NCBI GenBank assembly: GCA_001804045.1
Contig: MHFD01000081.1
Span: 7,419-12,930, forward strand
Reading direction: 5' to 3'
DNA: 5,512 bases
Origin: Omnitrophica bacterium RBG_13_46_9
GTDB taxonomy: Bacteria; Omnitrophota; Gorgyraeia; JABMRN01; RBG-13-46-9
The position numbers and the translations under genes were made by a program. Within the stretch, counting starts at the first letter, position 1. Each line of letters opens with the position of its first letter. Positions 1 through 4,780 of the stretch are shown in pieces. Under the pieces are notes generated by a model. The model saw only the letters and a program-made list of their open reading frames with translations. It did no database searches and was not told the DNA's origin.

Positions 1-44
1 AAACATCAAGCAACATCAGGAAACTTTAAGAAACCTTCGGTATA
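1..44. repeat. Decamer tandem repeat (AAACATCAAG type)
   Basis: Four consecutive 10-bp units can be read from position 1: AAACATCAAG, CAACATCAGG, AAACTTTAAG and AAACCTTCGG. The reverse complement of this block closely matches the decamers at 2954-2997. It lies just downstream of mscL on that gene's strand. Its function is unknown, and the array may continue to the left of the window. Confidence 0.7.
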
Positions 45-84
45 AGCAGGTATTAGCAATAGCTCGTTCCGTTTCTGTCGCGTC

Positions 85-432
85 CTACGGTTTGGCGCCA
101 ACAACGTTATTCAAACCCGCCTTCTTCAGGTTATTGATCCCCTTCACCACCAGAAAAATCGAGAACGCCACGATCAGGAAATCAAACACCGTGTTTATAA
201 ACTGTCCGTAATTAAGGGTAACTGCTGGGGCGTCGACAGTCGCCGCTTTAAGGATTAGTTTCAGGTTTTTGAAGTCGACTCCGCTTAGCAATAATCCTAT
301 GGGCGGCATAACCACATCATTAACTAAAGAGCTGACTATTTTACTGAACGAGGCTCCTATTATAATACCTACCGCCATATCGACGGCGTTACCCTTGACC
401 GCGAACTCCTTAAATTCACTGATTATAGACAT
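85..432 (-). CDS. mscL: Large-conductance mechanosensitive channel MscL (short C-terminus)
   Basis: MscL is an inner-membrane homopentamer that opens under membrane tension to release solutes during hypo-osmotic shock. The 115-residue product matches the family from its first residue: the N-terminal amphipathic helix MSIISEFKEFAVKGN, pore helix TM1 at about 16-45 with DMAVGIIIGASFSKIVSSLV and NDVVMPPIGLL, a periplasmic loop at about 50-74, and TM2 at about 76-101 with VFDFLIVAFSIF. A Shine-Dalgarno AAGGAGG lies 5 nt before the ATG and fixes the start. E. coli MscL has 136 residues; the usual C-terminal cytoplasmic helix (EIRDLL-type) is absent here, and the last codons and stop lie in a CGTCCTACG sequence (plus strand) resembling the heptamer repeats elsewhere in the window. 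From family knowledge that helix is not essential for gating, so the channel is probably functional. It appears monocistronic, separated by 250 bp from the upstream gene. Confidence 0.96.
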   Translation of the reverse strand: MSIISEFKEFAVKGNAVDMAVGIIIGASFSKIVSSLVNDVVMPPIGLLLSGVDFKNLKLILKAATVDAPAVTLNYGQFINTVFDFLIVAFSIFLVVKGINNLKKAGLNNVVGAKP

Positions 433-437
433 GCGCG

Positions 438-444
438 CCTCCTT
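438..444 (-). promoter_or_regulatory. mscL ribosome binding site
   Basis: On the minus strand AAGGAGG is followed by 5 nt and then the ATG of mscL. This near-perfect anti-16S match supports the annotated start. Confidence 0.85.
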
Positions 445-454
445 TTTTGGTAAT

Positions 455-473
455 TAAACAGGTTTCCTGTTTA
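455..473. repeat. Palindrome in the mscL leader
   Basis: TAAACAGG-TTT-CCTGTTTA is a perfect inverted repeat with 8-bp arms and a 3-bp spacer, about 23 bp before the mscL start codon. It could be an operator or form a small hairpin in the mscL 5' leader. It has no T-run suited to termination. The assignment as a regulatory site is inference. Confidence 0.45.
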
Positions 474-490
474 TAATCGTAGGTTTCTTA

Positions 491-587
491 AGGTTAGTTA
501 TAAATCGTGAAATTCGATGTGCGAAGTTCGTAATTCGTAATTCTTATACGAATTACGACTGTCGAACTTCGACTTTCACGTTAACCT
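491..587. repeat. Long imperfect inverted repeat with heptamer units
   Basis: Nested complementary arms bracket this spacer segment: AGGTTA (491-496) with TAACCT (582-587), CGTGAAA (506-512) with TTTCACG (574-580), CGAAGTTCG (522-530) with CGAACTTCG (563-571), and TCGTAATTCG (528-537) with CGAATTACGA (549-558). The left arm is made of 7-bp units (GAAATTC, GATGTGC, GAAGTTC, GTAATTC twice) also seen at 3003-3037. It could fold into a long stem between the AsmA-like gene and mscL. A role as transcriptional insulator or small mobile repeat is possible but unproven. Confidence 0.55.
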
Positions 588-596
588 GCGAATTAA

Positions 597-624
597 GAGC
601 TACGACCTACGAGCTAAGAGTTCG
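597..624. repeat. GAGCTAC-type heptamer array (short)
   Basis: Heptamers GAGCTAC, GACCTAC, GAGCTAA and a degenerate fourth unit run in tandem. The same units form longer arrays at 3141-3203 and 3356-3383. Confidence 0.65.
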
Positions 625-656
625 AATCCGTGAGGGTTCTTCTTGGGGCGAGCTTC

Positions 657-677
657 AAAAAATGGAAGTCTGACTTC
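657..677 (-). terminator. Possible Rho-independent terminator of the DUF900/AsmA-like operon
   Basis: On the minus strand, 5 nt after the TAA of the AsmA-like gene, the complementary arms GAAGTC and GACTTC form a short hairpin with a very small loop, followed by CATTTTTT. Position and T-run fit an intrinsic terminator, but the stem is short and AT-rich, so efficiency is uncertain. Confidence 0.5.
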
Positions 678-682
678 TAATC

Positions 683-1663
683 TTACTTTTTATCCGCATT
701 CAGCTTTTGCGCTATTTCATACAATATTCCGCCGGCTATATTAAGCTTGGCCATAAATAATTTTCTGGCCGAAACGGTGATATTTGTCTTATTGTCCTCT
801 TTTTTCGCGATTTTTATTGTCACGTTCGCGCCGTTCATATAACCGTTTATCATGCCTGTTTCCTTGTTCTCATAGATGTTTTTTCCCAATTCGTGCGCCG
901 CAGCGATAGCGGCATTATAAGCTTTTTCATAACTGCAGGCAAAAGTAGCCTGATAGCTGTCTTTCCCGGACATAATAACTACCGCCTCGGCGGGTATGAT
1001 CACTGCCCAGCCGCCTATGGGGCTGGCGAGCGCCGCTACCCCCAGTATGGTAGCACCTTTCATGGTGGTCCGCGCCAGGATTTCGGCGGCTACTTTAGCC
1101 GCTATGTCTTCGGCGCTGGGAAAGCCCTCATATACCGCGTTTTTGATATTGACCTGATATGTTTCTATGTGTGGCTTATTGGGCCTGGTAAGGTCTTTAA
1201 ATACCGCCGTATCAGCGGTAAGGATGAGCTTATCGGTCTGAAGGGGAAATTCTTCAAACATCTCTTTGAATATAGCCAGCTGGTCCACGTTAAGCTTGCC
1301 GGACTCGTTCTTTACGGCTACCATCGTCTTGACATGCATATCCATGGCGGTAAGATGGATTTTTTTATTCACGACGAGCGAATTAAGGTCGTATTCACCT
1401 CTTATTTTGGGGATGTAAGCAAGCACCTCTTCTTCGTCAAAACCTTTCGGGTTATGCAGATTGAAATCCGTTAAGATCAACACTCGGTTTTTCAGGTCTA
1501 TGTTTACGCTGCCCACATCGACAGCTGCCCCCAGGGCCTTCCCCATCACAGCTTCGATTACAGATTTATAGTGTAAGGCCAATACCGATAAAAGTACCGT
1601 TATTATGAGCGCGGTCAGAACAGCCGCTATTATAATACCTATAATGAGCTTCTTTATGGTCAT
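683..1663 (-). CDS. Membrane-anchored AsmA-like protein with DUF3568-like C-terminal domain
   Basis: The 326-residue protein has an N-terminal transmembrane anchor at about 5-30. Residues about 35-180 resemble the N-terminal part of AsmA/DUF748-type proteins: a VDVGSVNIDLKNR segment, then DFNLHNPKGF (about 66-75), the NPKGF signature common in this superfamily, and beta-rich repeats with NSLVVNKKIHL. A second glycine/alanine-rich hydrophobic stretch follows at about 203-231. The last 85 residues (SYEKAYNAAIAAAHELG onward) look like DUF3568, a small envelope domain of unknown function with a typical 'A-x3-A...LG...I-x-G...V-x-I' pattern. AsmA relatives act in envelope lipid homeostasis or transport, but the specific role here is unknown. 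The gene starts 6 bp after the stop of the upstream DUF900 lipoprotein gene, so the two are probably cotranscribed. The Shine-Dalgarno is weak (AAAGAAA). The domain assignments are pattern recognition without a profile search. Confidence 0.8.
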   Translation of the reverse strand: MTIKKLIIGIIIAAVLTALIITVLLSVLALHYKSVIEAVMGKALGAAVDVGSVNIDLKNRVLILTDFNLHNPKGFDEEEVLAYIPKIRGEYDLNSLVVNKKIHLTAMDMHVKTMVAVKNESGKLNVDQLAIFKEMFEEFPLQTDKLILTADTAVFKDLTRPNKPHIETYQVNIKNAVYEGFPSAEDIAAKVAAEILARTTMKGATILGVAALASPIGGWAVIIPAEAVVIMSGKDSYQATFACSYEKAYNAAIAAAHELGKNIYENKETGMINGYMNGANVTIKIAKKEDNKTNITVSARKLFMAKLNIAGGILYEIAQKLNADKK

Positions 1664-1669
1664 TTTTCT

Positions 1670-2830
1670 TTATTTATTGCCGCGCATTATCCAGTAATCC
1701 ACGCCGTCCTTTTCCTTCACCAGATACAGGCGCCTGTTATCTTCAGGGGGAGCGTTTAAAAGCTGCATGTATACATTGTCATAAAATTCGGGAGACTCCA
1801 GGTCGTATCCATGGCCGTAGCTCGCGTTATTTATCTGCGTAGCGTCAATTATTGAAATCCTGTCCGGGTCCAGGGATTTCAGGTAAAGGAGGTCTTTCGC
1901 CTCCTCGAACTCCTCGTATTCTTCCACGTTGACTTTCTTAAGCCCCGCTTTCTTCTGCCAGTCGATTATCTCAGCCATAAGGAGCGCCCTGTCGTATGAA
2001 GACACGTAAGTAGTGAATTTATCCGTAAGCGCCGCTATCTCCGTCATGAATATCTCATTAAATTCGTCATCAGAGACGTCCGGCGCGGACATTATGACGT
2101 GTGTTATCTCCGGTTCTTTATCCGCGAGGTCCGATTGCTTATGCATATATTCGAACGCGTCGCAGACGACCTGGCAGCCCAGGCTGGAAGATTCGACCCA
2201 CAGTTTTTCGGGCTTTGCCTCCCGGGTGATCTTTGCGAGAAGCTCTCCCAGGAACGGGCCCGAGGCGTTGGCTAACCTTCGCGCCTCCTTGTATCCCATA
2301 GGGGTAACCGATTGGTCGCCCGGCCAGTCAAACAATAGGACCGGCGTATTCACGTCAAGGAGATACGAGAAATAGGCCGCTTTCGTGGCTGTAAGCTCGA
2401 AATTGTCTTTGAATCCATAGACGATCACGAGTAAGGACTTGTGGGGAGAGTTCTTTACCGCTTCGGAAAGGCTTTTCATGAAAGATTCATCCGTAAGCTT
2501 TGTGACTTTCTGCACGCCGATCATGCCTTTTCTTTTCAATCTCTTGGGAAGCATCTTCCCTATCTTTAATCCGGGGTCTATCCTCGCTTCGAGCGTCCCT
2601 ACGGTCAGCGTATCGCTGATATTGGGTTTAAAATATAATTCGCCGTTTCGCTCTTTTGATTTGCGGTCAGTGGCGTAAAATAAAGTTATGACCCTGTATT
2701 TGCCGTCCACTTTGTAATCTATCCTCCGGTAGAGTTTTTTCTCAAGGTAAGTAGCGGCTTTTCTTAAGGGGATATTCGTGCATCCCGCGAGAATAAGGAG
2801 TGACAACGCAAGCAATGTGATTTTACGCAT
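1670..2830 (-). CDS. DUF900 family alpha/beta-hydrolase lipoprotein
   Basis: Starting at the ATG at 2830 gives 386 residues beginning MRKITLLALSLLILAGCTN, a lipoprotein signal with lipobox LAGC and acylated Cys17; Thr at +2 suggests the outer membrane. Two in-frame upstream ATGs (2884, 2923) would bury this signal and were rejected, although none of the three has a good Shine-Dalgarno. DUF900 hallmarks appear in order: FYATDR at 51-56, the strand and oxyanion loop LLVIVYGF ending near 140, FDWPGD at 167-172, and nucleophile elbow SSSLG with Ser216. APDV supplies the acid Asp251 and GHGYD supplies His340. The first Gly of GxSxG is Ser and the usual HG before the oxyanion loop is YG, but the Ser-Asp-His triad appears complete. 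The fold predicts esterase, lipase or amidase activity; the substrate is unknown. It is the first gene of an operon with the AsmA-like gene 6 bp downstream, which fits an envelope-lipid role (inference). Confidence 0.88.
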   Translation of the reverse strand: MRKITLLALSLLILAGCTNIPLRKAATYLEKKLYRRIDYKVDGKYRVITLFYATDRKSKERNGELYFKPNISDTLTVGTLEARIDPGLKIGKMLPKRLKRKGMIGVQKVTKLTDESFMKSLSEAVKNSPHKSLLVIVYGFKDNFELTATKAAYFSYLLDVNTPVLLFDWPGDQSVTPMGYKEARRLANASGPFLGELLAKITREAKPEKLWVESSSLGCQVVCDAFEYMHKQSDLADKEPEITHVIMSAPDVSDDEFNEIFMTEIAALTDKFTTYVSSYDRALLMAEIIDWQKKAGLKKVNVEEYEEFEEAKDLLYLKSLDPDRISIIDATQINNASYGHGYDLESPEFYDNVYMQLLNAPPEDNRRLYLVKEKDGVDYWIMRGNK

Positions 2831-2874
2831 GGGTATCTTAAGATAATTACCTTTACTTTTATACTGCTTGCTGT

Positions 2875-2903
2875 AGTATACCATAAAACTTTGTTTAAGT
2901 GTA
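2875..2903 (-). promoter_or_regulatory. Possible sigma70 promoter for the DUF900 operon
   Basis: On the minus strand TATACT (2880-2875) is a 5/6 match to a -10 box. A weak -35-like TACACT lies 17 bp upstream at 2903-2898. The implied transcription start near 2868 falls between the upstream ATGs and the ATG at 2830, which agrees with the lipoprotein start chosen. The -35 match is poor (3/6). Confidence 0.3.
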
Positions 2904-2953
2904 GGGTATGCGTTATTTTTCATGCATTATCGAAACGAGCATCTTAGACAACG

Positions 2954-2997
2954 AAGGTTTCTTGATGTTTCTTGATGTTGCTTAAGGTTTCTTATAT
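2954..2997. repeat. Decamer tandem repeat (TGATGTTTCT type)
   Basis: Ten-base units GAAGGTTTCT, TGATGTTTCT, TGATGTTGCT and TAAGGTTTCT follow one another. This block is the reverse-complement relative of positions 1-44, so the three minus-strand genes are bracketed by inverted copies of the same repeat type. Confidence 0.7.
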
Positions 2998-3000
2998 ATC

Positions 3001-3037
3001 GTGAAATTCGTAATTCGAAGTGCGTAATTCGTATACG
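3001..3037. repeat. GTAATTC-type heptamer array
   Basis: In 7-bp register from 3003 the units are GAAATTC, GTAATTC, GAAGTGC, GTAATTC and GTATACG. The lead-in ATCGTGAAATTC is shared with the block at 505-515, which marks the two as one repeat family. Confidence 0.65.
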
Positions 3038-3050
3038 TATTTCGGATCAA

Positions 3051-3135
3051 TGAGTTTCCATAAATTTCAATAAGTTTCCATGAGTATCAATCTGTTTCAA
3101 GTCAATGTGTTTCCATGAATTTCAATGAGTTTCTT
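3051..3135. repeat. TGAGTTTCCA-type decamer array
   Basis: Five exact-length 10-bp units run from 3051 to 3100 (TGAGTTTCCA, TAAATTTCAA, TAAGTTTCCA, TGAGTATCAA, TCTGTTTCAA). A 5-bp partial unit follows, then three more decamers (TGTGTTTCCA, TGAATTTCAA, TGAGTTTCTT). The units vary in sequence but keep the TTTC core and the 10-bp period. Confidence 0.75.
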
Positions 3136-3140
3136 CCTAT

Positions 3141-3203
3141 GAGCTACGAGCCATGAGCTAAGAGCTATGACCTACGAGCTAAGAGCTATGAGCTACGAGC
3201 CAA
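3141..3203. repeat. GAGCTAN heptamer array, nine units
   Basis: Nine consecutive 7-bp units of consensus GAGCTAN can be read without gaps (GAGCTAC, GAGCCAT, GAGCTAA, GAGCTAT, GACCTAC, GAGCTAA, GAGCTAT, GAGCTAC, GAGCCAA). Substitutions are concentrated in the last three bases. No open reading frame uses the array. Confidence 0.85.
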
Positions 3204-3221
3204 TAACGTGCTATTCCGAAT

Positions 3222-3284
3222 CGTCCCACGTCCTACGTCCCACGTCCTACGTCCTACGTCCCACGTCCAACGTCCCACGTCCTA
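3222..3284. repeat. CGTCCYA heptamer array, nine units
   Basis: Nine perfect-length 7-bp units of CGTCCTA, CGTCCCA and one CGTCCAA run without gaps. The array sits inside a larger duplicated unit (3214-3304 and 3307-3346) that starts CCGAATCGTCCCACG and ends AACTAGCAAATAGTTAG; the second copy has only two heptamers, so array length has changed since the duplication. Confidence 0.85.
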
Positions 3285-3287
3285 CGT

Positions 3288-3304
3288 AACTAGCAAATAG
3301 TTAG
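3288..3304. repeat. AACTAGCAAATAGTTAG repeat, copy 1
   Basis: This 17-bp sequence recurs exactly at 3330-3346. Its ends AACTA and TAGTT are complementary around GCAAA, so each copy can form a 5-bp hairpin. It closes the first CGTCCYA-containing unit. Confidence 0.7.
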
Positions 3305-3312
3305 AACCGAAT

Positions 3313-3346
3313 CGTCCCACGTCCCACGGAACTAGCAAATAGTTAG
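3313..3346. repeat. Second short CGTCCYA array with AACTAGCAAATAGTTAG copy 2
   Basis: Two CGTCCCA heptamers (3313-3326) are followed by CGG and the second exact copy of the 17-bp AACTAGCAAATAGTTAG sequence at 3330-3346. The preceding CCGAAT at 3307-3312 matches the lead-in of the long array, which marks this as a duplicated unit with fewer heptamers. Confidence 0.7.
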
Positions 3347-3355
3347 TATGCCTAC

Positions 3356-3383
3356 GAGCTAAGAGCTATGAGCTAAGAGCTAC
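3356..3383. repeat. GAGCTAN heptamer array, four units
   Basis: Units GAGCTAA, GAGCTAT, GAGCTAA and GAGCTAC run in tandem. This is the last repeat before the promoter of the choloylglycine hydrolase gene. Confidence 0.75.
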
Positions 3384-3391
3384 TAACATGT

Positions 3392-3420
3392 TTGCGTAAT
3401 GCCGCAGGATGGAATATAAT
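3392..3420 (+). promoter_or_regulatory. Probable sigma70 promoter for the choloylglycine hydrolase gene
   Basis: A perfect -10 box TATAAT lies at 3415-3420, with a partial -35 box TTGCGT at 3392-3397 and the ideal 17-bp spacing. It starts immediately after the last heptamer array and predicts a leader of about 50 nt ending in a strong Shine-Dalgarno. The -35 matches only at TTG. Confidence 0.55.
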
Positions 3421-3463
3421 ATATTCGACATCGGGTCCATATATTAGCTACGAAAATAAAGGA

Positions 3464-3469
3464 AAGGAG
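3464..3469 (+). promoter_or_regulatory. Ribosome binding site of the choloylglycine hydrolase gene
   Basis: AAGGAG stands 7 nt before the ATG at 3477, an optimal spacing that fixes the start and preserves a complete signal peptide. Confidence 0.85.
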
Positions 3470-3476
3470 TCCTATC

Positions 3477-4592
3477 ATGAAAAAAGTATTTGCCGGGCTA
3501 CTTGCTATTGCGGTTCTGGTACCGTTATTGATGACCTCTGCCTGGGCCTGCACAAGTTTTGTCTTAAAGGCCAAAGACGGCAGCCCCGTTTACGGCCGCA
3601 CATTAGAATGGGGTCTTTTTGACTTCAAATCCGATCTTGTAATGGTCCCGCGCGATGTGACATTTACCGCTGAACTTGGCGGCGGCAAAAGGGGGATGAC
3701 GTGGAAGAATAAATATGGGTTCGTCGCCATCAATGCGCTGAATAAACCCTTCTATGTGGACGGCATGAATGAAACGGGTCTTATAATAGGCGCTTTGTAT
3801 CTGCCGGGGTTCGCGAAATTCCAGGCTCTCGAATCCGGCAAAGAGTCTTCTACTTTAAGTAACGGCGACCTGATGGTCTATGTACTCGGCCGATTCGAAA
3901 CTGTCAAAGATATCAAGGCTGTATTGCCGGATCTTCGTGTCGTGGAGAACGAAGACGCTAACAAGGAGTTCGGGGCGCCCACGCCGGTCCACTATGTGGT
4001 TGTGGACAGCGCCGGCGACTCTATCGTGATAGAGTATGTTGACGGCGAGCTTAATATTTACGATAACACGATAGGCATCATGACCAATTCACCGCCTTAT
4101 GACTGGCATCTTCTTAATTTACGGAACTACACCCGGCTCGACCCATACGCCCCGGCCGGCGGCAATAAAAAAATAGACGGCGTAGATTTCATGCCTTTGG
4201 GCGGAGGGGCCGGCATGGCGGGATTACCGGGAGACTACACGTCGCCTTCGCGTTTCATCCGGGCTTTCTTTTACAAGCAGACCTCGGTGCCACTCGAAGA
4301 CGCTGACACGGCCGTCAATCAGGCATTCAGGATTCTCGACAATTTCGATATACCCAAAGGCTTCTTGCGCGAAGGGGAAAGTCCTGAAAATTATTTTCTC
4401 GGCTATACGCAGTGGAGCGTAATCGGCGATATAAAGAATAAGCGCTACTATTGGTGGACTGAGTGGAACCGCCGTATGCGCATGGTCGATTTGACCAGGC
4501 TGAACTTCGAAGGCAGTGGAACGATCGAAACCCCCCTGGACAGGATACGCGCAGAGGATATCGATGACCGGACCGCGGATTTCCTGCAGTAA
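3477..4592 (+). CDS. Exported choloylglycine hydrolase / penicillin V acylase family Ntn-hydrolase
   Basis: This 371-residue enzyme belongs to the linear amide C-N hydrolases (bile salt hydrolases, penicillin V acylases and relatives), which cleave amide bonds using an N-terminal cysteine. Residues 1-24 are a signal peptide (MKK, hydrophobic core, AWA); cleavage after Ala24 would expose Cys25 as nucleophile in CTSFVLKA. Family residues follow: GRTLEW with Arg41, VDGMNETGL at about 94-102, TNSP with Asn204 (oxyanion Asn), LPGDYTSPSRF with Arg259, and TQWSVIGDIKNKRYYWWT at about 311-328. Glu44 occupies the position that is Asp in gut bile salt hydrolases (GRNLD), as I recall also in many Gram-negative relatives. 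The product probably acts in the periplasm or outside the cell. The substrate cannot be read from sequence; in an environmental bacterium an N-acyl amide, penicillin-like or acyl-homoserine-lactone substrate is as likely as bile salts. It has its own promoter and no partner gene in the same direction. Confidence 0.93.
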   Translation: MKKVFAGLLAIAVLVPLLMTSAWACTSFVLKAKDGSPVYGRTLEWGLFDFKSDLVMVPRDVTFTAELGGGKRGMTWKNKYGFVAINALNKPFYVDGMNETGLIIGALYLPGFAKFQALESGKESSTLSNGDLMVYVLGRFETVKDIKAVLPDLRVVENEDANKEFGAPTPVHYVVVDSAGDSIVIEYVDGELNIYDNTIGIMTNSPPYDWHLLNLRNYTRLDPYAPAGGNKKIDGVDFMPLGGGAGMAGLPGDYTSPSRFIRAFFYKQTSVPLEDADTAVNQAFRILDNFDIPKGFLREGESPENYFLGYTQWSVIGDIKNKRYYWWTEWNRRMRMVDLTRLNFEGSGTIETPLDRIRAEDIDDRTADFLQ

Positions 4593-4602
4593 GCGCGGGT
4601 CC

Positions 4603-4620
4603 AACCTTGCAGGTTCTTTA
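4603..4620 (+). terminator. Weak hairpin after the choloylglycine hydrolase gene
   Basis: AACCT-TGC-AGGTT forms a 5-bp stem with a 3-nt loop, 10 nt after the stop codon, followed by CTTTA. It is placed as a terminator would be, but the stem is short and the T-run poor. Confidence 0.3.
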
Positions 4621-4674
4621 ACATTGAAAAATAGCCGCTAATATGGTAAACTCTGCATTACCGTTTTCTTATTT

Positions 4675-4767
4675 ATTCCCCGGCTCCGAATGAAGTAACT
4701 CCTGATGAGGTTCTTCGGAGTGCCGAAGAAGTTCTTCAATGAAGATCTTCATTCGGCATAGCTCAGT
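4675..4767 (+). repeat. 93-bp direct repeat, copy 1: tRNA-Asn 5' fragment with double-hairpin insertion
   Basis: This 93-bp stretch is identical to 5043-5135, 368 bp downstream. Its ends read ATTCCCCGG (4675-4683) and TAGCTCAGT (4759-4767), which join directly in the uninterrupted tRNA-Asn 5' half at 5188 onward. Between them is a 75-nt insertion, at tRNA position 7/8, made of two adjacent hairpins: 4684-4720 with arms CTCCGAA and TTCGGAG, and 4721-4758 with arms TGCCGAA and TTCGGCA. The tRNA similarity stops after TAGCTCAGT, where the GIY-YIG gene leader begins. It is a remnant that cannot encode a tRNA. Confidence 0.85.
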
Positions 4768-4780
4768 TGTCCTACAGGTC

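Noticed and set aside
611..655. GTTCGAATCC-like sequence resembling a tRNA T-loop
   Set aside because: The flanking bases do not form a T-stem and no acceptor or anticodon arm can be found nearby; it is the degenerate end of a heptamer array.
893..1474. A 193-residue plus-strand open frame
   Set aside because: It is antisense to the AsmA-like gene, has no ribosome site or family resemblance, and the minus-strand product has clear domain structure.
2831..2923. A longer N-terminus for the DUF900 lipoprotein starting at 2923 or 2884
   Set aside because: Either would place up to 31 mostly polar residues before an obvious lipoprotein signal peptide, and neither ATG has a Shine-Dalgarno.
3141..3383. 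Regular repeats that might suggest a CRISPR array
   Set aside because: The units are only 7 bp, directly adjacent with no unique spacers of 25-40 bp, and no cas genes are visible.
3383..3622. Short open frames on both strands overlapping the start of the hydrolase gene
   Set aside because: They are shadows of the signal-peptide region and leader of the choloylglycine hydrolase gene and lack any supporting signal.
4224..4604. A 126-residue minus-strand open frame
   Set aside because: It is antisense to the C-terminal half of the hydrolase, whose family motifs are intact.
4593..4674. Spacer between the hydrolase gene and the first tRNA fragment
   Set aside because: Apart from the weak hairpin at 4603-4615, I see no gene, repeat or motif in it.
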